A DNA stretch of 64,000 nucleotides from Deltaproteobacteria bacterium (GTDB lineage Bacteria; Desulfobacterota; Binatia; Binatales; Binataceae): positions 39,336 through 103,335 of the forward strand of contig JAKAVC010000042.1 in the NCBI GenBank assembly GCA_021817345.1. Direction: 5' to 3'. Every line of letters begins with the position of its first letter. The stretch's first letter is position 1. The notes under the pieces are model-generated. The model worked only from the letters and a program-made list of their open reading frames with translations. It did no database searches and had not been told where the DNA came from. This document shows positions 43,017 to 51,287 of the stretch, one piece after another. The position numbers and the translations under genes were made by a program.

Positions 43017-44582
43017 CTAGAAGCCGATCGCAAACTGGGTTAGGAAGGCGCGATCGTTGGGAGTCGCACCGACAGGCAGACGAGTGTCACTGTAGTAGCC
43101 CCCACTTTCAGGCATCTCCAGGTCGAGCTCGTTCTGCCAGACAATCGAGGGTGCGATCCAGTAGTCCAGGCCAAGAGCGAGTTCGCGCGAGTACGGAGTG
43201 AACAGTGCGGGCGAACCGTTAAAGCCCAGCGAGATTGCCGACACTCCAGGCGCAGCATACGGCGTTTCGCCGAACAGCACCGCAGGCTGGTCTACGCCCG
43301 AGAACCGAACCAGCGGCTCGAGCTTTTGGAATTGGCGGTTCACCGTGTCGCCGACCCACGGTAGCTGGTAGCCGTTCAGGAAATAACCGACCTCGAACCA
43401 GAAGCCTTCGCGATGGTCGGAGCCGACACCCACCGGCATCTGCCGAAACATCTGCATATACTCGCCACGCGCCTGCAGATTGCCGCGATGGTAGGCAAAA
43501 TCGACACCCCAGGTATACATCCAGAGGTTGTCGAAGTACTTGCTGTCGTACGTGGACGCCCCGAGCTCGAGATAGCCAAGGTTGGAATCAACCGGCAGCG
43601 GGTAGAACCGGAACCTTGCACCGTAGCCGAGCCCATTGCTCTGGTAGTGAATGTTGGTCTGGCCGTTCAGTTCGTCGCCCGGAACAACGCAACTTACCGT
43701 GGCACCCGCGGGGCAATTGGCGAACGTCGCTCCGTTGCCCATCCAGACCGTGTAGTCGACATCCTGGCCCAAGCGTCCCCACTGAAACGCGCCGCGCGCC
43801 TGCATTCCAATGTCCGTGGGCGGCACAATCGCGTTGATATCATAAGGCACGGGCGCCGTTATGAATCGATTCACCCACACCGCGCTGTAGTCCTCGTAAA
43901 ATTCGCCGAACGGCATGTCAAAGATTCCCGCGACCACCTCCAGGTAATCGTTAAGGAACAATTGAAAATCCGCCACCGGCAGGGTGTAGTGGGTCGTAGT
44001 TTCGTTGAGATGGCCTGTCACAGTGCCTTCGAACAGAATCCAGGGTTCAACCTGGTAGAGAAAGATGGGCGAGAACTTCAGGTTGAAGGTGTTGTTCGTC
44101 GAATGAATCTGGTCTTGGCCTCGATCATAGATGAAGTCGAATGCGGCGTCGCCCACCAGCGTGACTTGATGGCTTCCCAGATAGCTTGAGAACTCGCTAC
44201 CAAAGGTTCGCCCGCTCGTAGCGGCCTGAACTTTGGTCTCAAGCTGGCTGAGTTTGCTTTCGGTCTGGGCTCGCGCCTGCTTGCTCTTCGCCTGCGCCTG
44301 CTGAGTCTCCGCTTGGAGCTGGCGAGCGGCCTTCTCAAGCCGCGCATCGCGTGCCTCGATCGCGTTGATCTGTTGCTGCAACTGGCGGAGCGCCTTGCGC
44401 TCGCTGCGCCGCTCCGCTTCCACCCGCTTAAGCTCGCGTTTTACTTGCTCAAGCGATGTCGAGCTTGAGGCGGTTGAAGCCGTTTGGGCTACGGCAACGC
44501 CGCCCGCGACGAGCACAATCGCCAGCGACAACGCAAGTGACTGACGCAAAATGCCCCTTGAGACATTATTGAAGAGATACAC
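43017..44582 (-). CDS. Outer-membrane porin with N-terminal coiled coil
   Basis: A 521-residue protein with a signal peptide (cleavage near VAVAQTAS), a periplasmic coiled coil at ~42-110 (LEQVKRELKRVEAERRSERK), and a beta barrel of alternating strands ending in the aromatic FAIGF expected for outer-membrane insertion. The barrel resembles phosphate-selective or DcaP-type porins. It lies between a monoheme cytochrome upstream and a monoheme lipoprotein downstream on the same strand, hinting at a link with electron transfer. Confidence 0.8.
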   Translation of the reverse strand: MYLFNNVSRGILRQSLALSLAIVLVAGGVAVAQTASTASSSTSLEQVKRELKRVEAERRSERKALRQLQQQINAIEARDARLEKAARQLQAETQQAQAKSKQARAQTESKLSQLETKVQAATSGRTFGSEFSSYLGSHQVTLVGDAAFDFIYDRGQDQIHSTNNTFNLKFSPIFLYQVEPWILFEGTVTGHLNETTTHYTLPVADFQLFLNDYLEVVAGIFDMPFGEFYEDYSAVWVNRFITAPVPYDINAIVPPTDIGMQARGAFQWGRLGQDVDYTVWMGNGATFANCPAGATVSCVVPGDELNGQTNIHYQSNGLGYGARFRFYPLPVDSNLGYLELGASTYDSKYFDNLWMYTWGVDFAYHRGNLQARGEYMQMFRQMPVGVGSDHREGFWFEVGYFLNGYQLPWVGDTVNRQFQKLEPLVRFSGVDQPAVLFGETPYAAPGVSAISLGFNGSPALFTPYSRELALGLDYWIAPSIVWQNELDLEMPESGGYYSDTRLPVGATPNDRAFLTQFAIGF

Positions 44583-44892
44583 GTGCGCCTCCTCCCTAGT
44601 CCAAAGTTCCTGCGCGATTCCGCGCGCACCCCTCTCGGCGGCGTCCTGACCTAACCGTATCCGCCGCCGACTATGAGCAAGAACCGCGCCGCGTGAACAT
44701 CCCGCAGGCCGGAAACTTCACTTGCCGCGATTTTGCGAAAACTTCAAGCAGCATTCCTAACGATTGCTTTTATCACGAGTATTTTATCAGCCATGCTGGC
44801 TACGCAGCGCTTTTTTGCCTTATCGTGGTCGGGCGCGCCATCTCCCGTTACCCTGCCAAACCGCCATCGCTTGCGGCGTCACGAGCGTCACC
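44583..44892. other. Intergenic region between cytochrome and porin genes
   Basis: About 310 bases, more AT-rich than surrounding DNA in its middle (44745-44800). Probably holds the porin promoter on the minus strand. No gene seen. Confidence 0.5.
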
Positions 44893-45276
44893 TCACTTGG
44901 ACGCGGTGTGCTGCGGGCAGAACTTACGCACGTACTTGACCAGGTCGTGAATCTGCGGGTCGTTGAAGGAGCCTCCCCACGCGGGCATGTTGGGGCTCAC
45001 CCCGACGCTCGCGCCACCGTTCTTGATGGCGTTGAACAAGGTCTGGTCCGTGATCGTTTTCATCACTTTGCAGTTGGCGAAATCCCTTGGACGCGGACTG
45101 AGGAATGCGCCCAGCGGGCCGTCGCCCCCGCCATCCTTGCCGTGACAGCCCGCGCAATACTGCTGATATTCGGTCGGCGCCTGACCGAAACTCGCCGCCA
45201 TCACTCTCGGTGCGCATGCCACGAATGCAATCACTACCGTTGTGGCCGCAAGTGTCATCCGTCTTTTCACTTCCAT
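44893..45276 (-). CDS. Periplasmic monoheme cytochrome c
   Basis: A 127-residue class I cytochrome. Signal peptide (ATTVVIAFVACAPRVMAAS), haem site CAGCH (41-45) in EYQQYCAGCHGKDGGGDGP, and a likely Met ligand in VSPNMPAWGG. I chose the ATG at 45276 (MEVKRRMTLAA), which begins the signal; the track ORF is longer upstream and includes a separate CAPCH. It precedes the porin gene on the same strand, 310 bases away. Confidence 0.85.
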   Translation of the reverse strand: MEVKRRMTLAATTVVIAFVACAPRVMAASFGQAPTEYQQYCAGCHGKDGGGDGPLGAFLSPRPRDFANCKVMKTITDQTLFNAIKNGGASVGVSPNMPAWGGSFNDPQIHDLVKYVRKFCPQHTASK

Positions 45277-45956
45277 CCCTGCCTTTCTTCCGTAAGAAGT
45301 TACTGAACCTTCTTCCGCCTCCAAGCACCAACAAGGCGCGAAACACGCGCCCTGCTCTGCGGCCAGACAGCCGGATAGAGTACCATGGCAAGGTGCGCAA
45401 GCTGCAAGTGTCCCATTCGGCAAACGTTTCCTTCCGCGGAATCACTCATCCCGCTGTTGCCGATGGCGACACCTTGTGCGCCTGCCACCCCCGCCGGTCT
45501 GGACGCGCGGCCAAGAATCCCCCGTGTCCGCGACCAGCGTCGCTCAAATCGGGACTTTCGCGGCGTGCGGCCGAAATCAGACACATCGAGCTTTCGAGAA
45601 GAGGCGGCCATTTCTTGACGCGGAGCAGTTTGCGAGTCGCGTGCCAATTAGAAGAGAACGAAAAATAAGCCTCTTTCCATTCGACAGAGTAATCCAACTG
45701 GGTCTGTTGGAGCCGTTTGACTCCAATGGCTACGCAACCCTTGGCCGCACCCCGAACCAGAGGCCCATATGCACTAAAATCAACCATTTACGCCACAACC
45801 GAAGTTCCCGAAGGCGAAAACCCGACGGATGTGGTGAGTAAGTTTTCCTGAAGTATTTCGAGGCTAATTTGTCCTCTGACTTATGCGCGCCTGAACGATG
45901 CAAATGAGCACTTCTCCTCTTATGACGACGCCGAACGCAGGCTACAATATTTGGCG
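45277..45956. other. Intergenic region with a possible cytochrome remnant
   Basis: About 680 bases with no intact gene. In the frame leading into the cytochrome, 45350-45423 reads LPNGTLAACAPCHGTLSG, which looks like a c-type haem site with no matching gene body. The rest shows nothing recognisable. Confidence 0.4.
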
Positions 45957-46244
45957 ATGGCGGCAGCGGTCGAAATTGCCAAAATCGAGAAGGATTGGAG
46001 CGAACGTGGCTTTGGATGCGGCTTATGGGTCGATCCGCCCGGGCAGGTCTGGAAGGACTATGTTCACGCGGTGGATGAACTCCTGATGGTGGTCGAAGGG
46101 AACCTTGAGATCGAGATCGAAGGCAAGCCGTTCAGACCCGAACCCGGAGAGGAGCTGTTTATCCCGGCAAACACCCGCCATAGCGTGCGTAATCTGGGAA
46201 AAACCACCGCGCGATGGCTTTATGGCTATCGCAGGCGTCGCTGA
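45957..46244 (+). CDS. Cupin-domain protein
   Basis: A 95-residue single-domain cupin. The first motif spans HAVDELLMVVEGNLEIEIEG (His and Glu metal ligands, with Asp next to Glu) and the second is PGEELFIPANTRHSVRNLG (His ligand). I start at the ATG at 45957; the track uses a TTG two codons earlier. Substrate unknown; small cupins of this kind are often metal-binding isomerases or sensors. Confidence 0.8.
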   Translation: MAAAVEIAKIEKDWSERGFGCGLWVDPPGQVWKDYVHAVDELLMVVEGNLEIEIEGKPFRPEPGEELFIPANTRHSVRNLGKTTARWLYGYRRRR

Positions 46245-46275
46245 ATCGTCGAGCGGCGCCTGGATCGGGCCTGCT

Positions 46276-46761
46276 CTATTTGACGCCGGCTTCTATCTCA
46301 TTGGCGTACTTCTCAAGAATTTTAGCCTTTCCCTCCAGCATCTGAGCGCGCAGCGTGAGCATGTCGGCGCGCATCCTCATCATTAGCGCAACCCCCTTGG
46401 GGTCGCGTCTAGCCGCTGCCAGCACCCCCATGCCCATCATCCGGCGACGCATGCCCATCCCGCCCATCATCGGGTGCATCATAGGGCCCATTGCGCCGCC
46501 CTGACACGGGCACCGATGCCCCATCATCATGCCGGGGCCCATCCCACGCATCATCGGGCCCATCCCCATGCCTAATCCCATCATCGGAGCGCCTGGCGGA
46601 GTCCGCGGCGAAGGCATCGCCTGCTGGGACTCAGCGGCTAGGGTAAGTTGCTGCCGAGCGCCCGCGTTGGCCGCTTCGAACGCAAACGCGGCTGCGCTCC
46701 ACAGCACCCAAGCAAGGATGGCCAAGCCGGCCGTTCCGAGAATCCAATCGATGTGTTTCAT
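46276..46761 (-). CDS. Methionine-rich membrane-anchored protein, possible metal binder
   Basis: A 161-residue protein with one N-terminal membrane helix or signal (WILGTAGLAILAWVLWSAAAF), then an extremely Met/Gly-rich segment at ~58-115 (GLGMGMGPMMRGMGPGMMMG, GHRCPCQGG), and a charged C-terminal helix with MRMRADMLTLRAQMLEGKAK. Met-rich periplasmic segments commonly bind copper(I) or silver; the helix recalls Spy/CzcI-like proteins. An ATG at 46779 is an alternative start. It is convergent with the cupin gene. Confidence 0.65.
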   Translation of the reverse strand: MKHIDWILGTAGLAILAWVLWSAAAFAFEAANAGARQQLTLAAESQQAMPSPRTPPGAPMMGLGMGMGPMMRGMGPGMMMGHRCPCQGGAMGPMMHPMMGGMGMRRRMMGMGVLAAARRDPKGVALMMRMRADMLTLRAQMLEGKAKILEKYANEIEAGVK

Positions 46762-46778
46762 CGCCGGATACACCTCCA

Positions 46779-46949
46779 TCAGGTTTTGGGGCTGCGCTGA
46801 GTCGCGGATGTGAGGGTCCGGCCAACCCTCCCGAACCTCACACGCGCCGTTAGTGCGCGGACCGTCATCAGGAGCGTGCCCGCGAGCCCGAGGATCGCGG
46901 GCACCGGGCCGCCTCTGGCGCGGGTTCCATGCGGGAACGGAATCACCAT
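46779..46949 (-). CDS. Possible small membrane protein (56 residues)
   Basis: MVIPFPHGTRARGGPVPAIL followed by a hydrophobic stretch (GLAGTLLMTV) and a basic tail. It ends 17 bases before the Met-rich gene on the same strand. There is no clear ribosome site and no recognised family, so this may be chance. Confidence 0.3.
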   Translation of the reverse strand: MVIPFPHGTRARGGPVPAILGLAGTLLMTVRALTARVRFGRVGRTLTSATQRSPKT

Positions 46950-47008
46950 GGCTTTGCGGGACGGTTTCGGCGGATGCGTCGGCGATCGCCTGACTCCGCT
47001 TCGTATTT

Positions 47009-47932
47009 CTACGCATCGGCCCATTCGGGATTAAACCCCGTCTGCGTCCAAGTGTCGCGCACGCGATCCGGCTCGCCCAAGTCACTCCATCTTACCTGCC
47101 GCACTGGCATCACGGCGAGATTCACCGGGCATTTCTCGAGCACGTCGCTGGAAAAGTTGACCTCGGGGAGGTTCTCGTAAAGGCGCTCAACCACCCGCAT
47201 CTCGACCCCGGTCTCGAAGGCCGCGCGAAGCGAATTGAATGCCACATAAAGACCCGGTGCGGCGATCATGAACAGGCCAATCATGGTTGAGACCCGCGCG
47301 ACCATCACGAAGCTGTTCCATAGCGCGCCGTTGCTCATCAACCTGCTCGCGGTTCCGCTGTCGGGTTTCTCGACGAACCTGCGCACGCCCGAAAGTGGCA
47401 TCTCTCCGATACCCAGGGGTTCCGCCGGGTCGATCCATCCATAGCTCGTCTCCGGATGGGTCGGTTCGATTCCGAGCAGCACGGTAAGTTCAGGGCGCAC
47501 GTCGACGGCTCGCGCCGCGGCATCGACGTGGCGCATGAAGAGCGAATCGTCGCTGACGTAATGGTCGCAAGGGAAGAGCGACACCACGGAGGCGGGCGCA
47601 CGCCGCGCGAGCCGCATCAGGGCGTATAGAATCGCGGGCGCCGTCCCACGTCCTGCAGGCTGAGCGACAACCAGATGCTCGGGAGTTCCACCGAGGATGG
47701 GCTGGTAAAAGCGCTCGTGGGCGCGGTTGACGACGGTCACCGTGCGCTCGCGCGGGATCAAGTTTGATACGCGGTCGTAGGTCTGCTCCAGCAGGGACTT
47801 CGAACCGACCAACTTGCAGAACTGTTTTGGGATTTCCTCTCCGGCAATCTGGCGAGTGAGGGCTCTAAGCCGGGTGCCTTCGCCGCCGGCCAGAACAATC
47901 GCGGAACGTTCGCTTGCGCGCGGAACTGATGA
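47009..47932 (-). CDS. Mannose-1-phosphate guanylyltransferase-like sugar nucleotidyltransferase
   Basis: Makes GDP-mannose or a related nucleotide sugar for surface polysaccharide. The GTP-binding signature is VLAGGEGTRLRAL, followed by IPKQFCKLVG, FPCDHYVSDD and VRRFVEKPD. I start at the ATG at 47932 (307 residues); the track ORF adds an unrelated N-terminus. It is shorter than ManC (~360) and lacks a C-terminal isomerase domain. It stands alone, with no polysaccharide cluster near. Confidence 0.83.
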   Translation of the reverse strand, partial: SSVPRASERSAIVLAGGEGTRLRALTRQIAGEEIPKQFCKLVGSKSLLEQTYDRVSNLIPRERTVTVVNRAHERFYQPILGGTPEHLVVAQPAGRGTAPAILYALMRLARRAPASVVSLFPCDHYVSDDSLFMRHVDAAARAVDVRPELTVLLGIEPTHPETSYGWIDPAEPLGIGEMPLSGVRRFVEKPDSGTASRLMSNGALWNSFVMVARVSTMIGLFMIAAPGLYVAFNSLRAAFETGVEMRVVERLYENLPEVNFSSDVLEKCPVNLAVMPVRQVRWSDLGEPDRVRDTWTQTGFNPEWADA

Positions 47933-48365
47933 CATCGGCGTTTTCCTTTTCTGATTTACTGCGCCGACATTCAGCAAGCACCCTGCCAATTCTCCGTGCA
48001 CGGATGCTCGGCAAGTCATAGCGGGAAAACTAACGCGAACGCGCGAGAATGCGCACTGCGAGATGGAGCTATGGCTATCGATCGCCGCCTCGCTTGCTCC
48101 CGATTGTAACATCGCCCTGCGGCCGCGATGCGCCCTTAAGGAGCAGGGTAAGAATGCGCAAGAATCCTGAAGCTGTTTGTCAACTCGCGGACTAAGACGG
48201 AAATTCCGGAGTACGAAGAAATTCAATCGGCGAGCGCGAGCCAATATGACGCTCGCGGCACAAATGTGTGCCACCACGTGCGTCATTCGTAAACTCAAAA
48301 TAAGTAACCGCGCCAGCGGCCCCGAAGCTGGTGTCCGTCCGATTTCTTAAGCGCACCACGCCGCC

Positions 48366-48386
48366 CGCGCGAGAATTTCTCGCGCG
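48366..48386. repeat. 21-base perfect palindrome
   Basis: CGCGCGAGAA-T-TTCTCGCGCG: 10-base arms around a single central base, followed on the plus strand by ATTTT. The tight centre favours a protein-binding site over a terminator hairpin. Confidence 0.55.
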
Positions 48387-48411
48387 ATTTTCCACGCAGG
48401 CTCTTGTTCGG

Positions 48412-48453
48412 AACTTCCCGTCACGCCGGACGAACCTCCCGTCACGCCGGACG
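48412..48453. repeat. Two tandem 21-base repeats
   Basis: AACYTCCCGTCACGCCGGACG occurs twice in a row with one base difference, just downstream of the palindrome. Confidence 0.7.
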
Positions 48454-48475
48454 CGCCATCGCTCGGCGCTCTTCC

Positions 48476-48919
48476 TCACGCTCCGAACTGGGTTCCGGAA
48501 GGCCCGCCGCTCTTGCGCCCCGCTTCCATCCATAGCTTCTTCAAATCCTTCGGAAGCTGGCTCATGATGTCCCACGCTTCGCCTTCCTGTCCGCTTGGGC
48601 TGCCGAGCAGTTTCTGCAATGCGGCGAAGACCGCGGCTACCGCGCGCTCCGCCTCGGCATCGTCGGCGAGGCCCGTCATTCGGCGCACCTCGCCGATGAA
48701 TTCCTGCATATGAACTCGCCGGACCTGCCGATTGGGGCGGTCGAGCGACATCCACATCATCTTGAGGCGCTTGGGAAGTTGCGCGGCGACGTCGTTGGTT
48801 TCCTTCGGCGTGATGCGATCGCGCAGTTCCTGGAAGACCGCGAAAGTCAGAGCCTCGGCCCGCCGCATGTCGCATGCGACTCGCTCCGAAACCTCATGAA
48901 AGAAAGTCCGGTCGTCCAT
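48476..48919 (-). CDS. DUF2267 domain protein
   Basis: A 147-residue soluble protein of the DUF2267 family: FFHEVSERVACDMRRAEALT, VFQELRDRITPKETNDVAAQLP and MQEFIGEVRRMTGL are typical. The family is often encoded near stress-response genes, and its function is unknown. Here it precedes no clear partner; a 68-residue protein gene lies 87 bases upstream on the same strand. Confidence 0.82.
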   Translation of the reverse strand: MDDRTFFHEVSERVACDMRRAEALTFAVFQELRDRITPKETNDVAAQLPKRLKMMWMSLDRPNRQVRRVHMQEFIGEVRRMTGLADDAEAERAVAAVFAALQKLLGSPSGQEGEAWDIMSQLPKDLKKLWMEAGRKSGGPSGTQFGA

Positions 48920-49006
48920 CGCGATTCTCCCTCGTTGGATTTCTCGTCACATCCACGCTCGGGTGGCTGAAGCGGTACCGTCCCCGACTTGCGGCGCGCC
49001 GGATTC

Positions 49007-49213
49007 TCAGCGCAGCGCGACCTCGTCCGGAAACAGAAGCATCGTCGTCCCGTCGTCGAGACGGACCATGAACATCCGGCGGCCCAGATTGTAGAACTCG
49101 CGAATAATTCGCGGGCGCTCATCGAAATGGATCCGGCCCTCTCGATCTCGAACCGGCCTCAGGAGCCGGCATTGATGGCCCACCGTATCGGCAAACCCGT
49201 TCTCGGTTTCCAT
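49007..49213 (-). CDS. Small conserved-looking protein (68 residues), unknown function
   Basis: Starts METENGFADTVGHQCRLLRP and ends DDGTTMLLFPDEVALR; REFYNLGRRMFMVRLDDGT suggests a compact beta-barrel, SH3-like fold. I start at the ATG at 49213; the track adds 16 residues. It lies 87 bases before the DUF2267 gene on the same strand and may be co-transcribed. Family not recognised. Confidence 0.55.
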   Translation of the reverse strand: METENGFADTVGHQCRLLRPVRDREGRIHFDERPRIIREFYNLGRRMFMVRLDDGTTMLLFPDEVALR

Positions 49214-49696
49214 CAGTCGATGCCTCCGGGGATGAGGTAACTTCCTTGGAAGGATTTCCAATTCATCTTTCGTGCCGGTGTGGAGTCTTTTGAAAGTCCC
49301 GACTACTGGAGTATGTCGCTGCGATCAGGAGCCCATTTTCGGCCACCATTCGAGTTACACACAGTATCCATAGGTGACAGTTGACCAGCCGATTAATTCC
49401 CCGCTGGCCAATTAAGGCACCTAAACTCCCTATTTGACCGAATTGGCCGGATGGCGCGCGAATTGCGTTCATGGAACCAACGGAAGCCGAGGCGTGTTGT
49501 CCGGTTGGTAAGGTGAAAATGACTTGGCGAAGGAGCTGTATCGCATACGACGAACAATCGAAGAAATTGGGTGCCTAGCTCGTCCAATTGTGACAGCCTG
49601 CCGGGAGCGGGGATCTTTTTCGATCGCCATGACGAGCGGAAAGTCGCCGCGCCCCGGCGATATTCGCGGCACCCCGGCGCGAAGGGAGTTATGACC
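49214..49696. other. Intergenic region upstream of the DksA-like gene
   Basis: About 480 bases with no gene. It contains an inverted repeat GGCCAATT/AATTGGCC (49406-49413 and 49441-49448) and two TTGACC boxes (49381, 49434), so it may hold the promoter of the downstream gene. Confidence 0.45.
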
Positions 49697-50269
49697 ATGG
49701 GAATTGCACCGGCAGTACGCAAACACCGCAACGAGGCCCTGCGCGATCTGCTTGTCCGTCTCCGAGATGAAACCTACATGCGGGTGAAAGAGTTCCGCAG
49801 GGACCAGAACGAAGAAGCGGAACCCACACCGGCTGACGACATCGATCAGGCGCGCTCGACCTCCGACGTCGAGACCCATGCGGCCCTTATCGAGCGTGCC
49901 GAGGACCGGCTCAGGCTTCTCGATCAGGCGCTCGCCCGCCTGGACAACGGTACCTATGGAATTTGCGCCGAATGCGGCGAGGAGATTCCGCTGGAAAGGC
50001 TGAAGGCGCTGCCGTTTGCGGTCTACTGTGTTGATTGCCAGGAAAAACTGAACCGGACGCGTCGATGGGGCGCTGGCGGAATGATCCCGCCCTACGATCG
50101 GCAGTGGTCGCCGCCCGAAGACATGGAGGAATCGGATTCGCGCGAGTACCGGCTCGAGCTGCCCGAGGAGAGTCCTACCATTCACTATGACGAGCCGTTC
50201 GGTCCCGAAGAGCCATCGGAAGAAGCGCCGCGCCGGCGTCGCGGGCGTCCGCGCAAGGAGCGCAAGTAG
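49697..50269 (+). CDS. DksA/TraR-family zinc-finger protein with basic AT-hook-like tail
   Basis: Family members bind the RNA polymerase secondary channel and adjust transcription in stress. In 190 residues: an N-terminal coiled coil (~5-85) with Asp-Asp at its tip (PTPADDIDQ), a C4 zinc finger (Cys90, 93, 111, 114; GICAECGEEIPLERLKALPF), then a ~75-residue acidic extension ending in PRRRRGRPRKERK. The RGRP core is like an AT-hook, unusual for DksA. I take the ATG at 49697, eight bases after a GGGAG site; 49691 is the alternative. Ku follows 132 bases later. Confidence 0.8.
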   Translation: MGIAPAVRKHRNEALRDLLVRLRDETYMRVKEFRRDQNEEAEPTPADDIDQARSTSDVETHAALIERAEDRLRLLDQALARLDNGTYGICAECGEEIPLERLKALPFAVYCVDCQEKLNRTRRWGAGGMIPPYDRQWSPPEDMEESDSREYRLELPEESPTIHYDEPFGPEEPSEEAPRRRRGRPRKERK

Positions 50270-50401
50270 CCGCAGCGTACCACTTTCACTCCGCTGCCCG
50301 GGTCCCGCGCCATGTTGGCACGGACCCGGCCACGCGGTTACGCTGGGGCATGGGCGGCGCGTCACGATGGCCGCCCGATTCTCGCGAGGAGAAAGCGCAT
50401 C

Positions 50402-51277
50402 ATGGCCGCCCGCCCCATCGCCAACGGCGTAATCTCATTCGGGCTCGTCTCAATCCCGGTAAAACTGTTCGCCGCCACTCGTTCCAAATCGGTAAGTTTC
50501 CGGCTCCTTCACGCCAAGGACAAAAGCCGCATCCAGCAGAAGTTCTACTGCCCGGTTGACGACGCGATTGTCGAGCGAAACGAACTAGTGCGCGGCTTCG
50601 AGGTCGAGAAGGGCGTCTTCGTCACCTTCACCGACGAGGAACTTGAAAAACTCGAAGCGCACGACGGCCATGCGCTCGATATCAAGGAGTTCGTTCCGCT
50701 TGCCGAGGTCGATCCCATATATTTCGACACCGCTTACCATCTCGGATGCGAGCCCGAATCGGCCCGCGCCTACCGGCTCCTGGCGCAGGCGATGCACGAG
50801 TCGAAGCGGGTCGCGCTCGGCACCTTCACGATGCGCTACAAGGAGTACCTGGTGCTGCTCCGGCCCTACGAGAAGGGCCTGATGCTTCATACGATGTATT
50901 TCGCGGACGAAATCGTCGCGGCCACGGAGATTGGCCGGGGCGAGGAAGCGAAGGTCGGCGAGGGCGAACTCGCGCTGGCAAAGCGGCTGGTGGACGATCT
51001 CACCGAGAACAAGTTTCATCCCGAAAAGTACAAGGACAGTTACCGCGAGCGTGTCATCGAGGCCGCGCGCAAGAAGGTCCAGGGCGAAGAGATGGTCGAA
51101 GTACCGGCCGAGGAACGGCGCGCGAAAGTGATCGACCTGATGTCCGCGCTCAAGGCCTCGCTTGCACGGCGCGGCGCGCCCGCCGAAGAAGAGCCGCAGG
51201 GGAAGCCGCGCGAAAAGCGCGCCGCCGTGGCCGGACATGCGCGCGCCCGCGCCGCCCGTCCGCGGAAAACCAAATAA
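50402..51277 (+). CDS. ku: Non-homologous end joining protein Ku
   Basis: Homodimeric ring that binds DNA double-strand ends and recruits LigD. MAARPIANGVISFGLVSIPV starts the Ku barrel; LLHAKDKSRIQQKFYCPVDD and LRPYEKGLMLHTMYFADE are family blocks. Length 291 residues with a basic C-terminal tail (ARARAARPRKTK) that may hold DNA. I start at the ATG at 50402 behind an AGGAG site. It is convergent with ligD, the stops being ten bases apart. Confidence 0.95.
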   Translation: MAARPIANGVISFGLVSIPVKLFAATRSKSVSFRLLHAKDKSRIQQKFYCPVDDAIVERNELVRGFEVEKGVFVTFTDEELEKLEAHDGHALDIKEFVPLAEVDPIYFDTAYHLGCEPESARAYRLLAQAMHESKRVALGTFTMRYKEYLVLLRPYEKGLMLHTMYFADEIVAATEIGRGEEAKVGEGELALAKRLVDDLTENKFHPEKYKDSYRERVIEAARKKVQGEEMVEVPAEERRAKVIDLMSALKASLARRGAPAEEEPQGKPREKRAAVAGHARARAARPRKTK

Positions 51278-51287
51278 GACCGGGCGG

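Larger units (their letters stand above)
47933..48475. other. Intergenic region with palindrome and tandem repeat
   Basis: About 540 bases with no convincing gene. It carries a 21-base palindrome at 48366 and a 21-base tandem repeat at 48412. The low-complexity ORFs here are shadows. Confidence 0.5.

Noticed and set aside
45385-45618. 77-residue plus-strand ORF with CASCKCPI near its start
   Set aside because: Overlaps other frames with no ribosome site and no domain; the cysteines look accidental.
48412-48453. CRISPR-like repeats
   Set aside because: Only two contiguous copies with no spacers; a simple tandem duplication.
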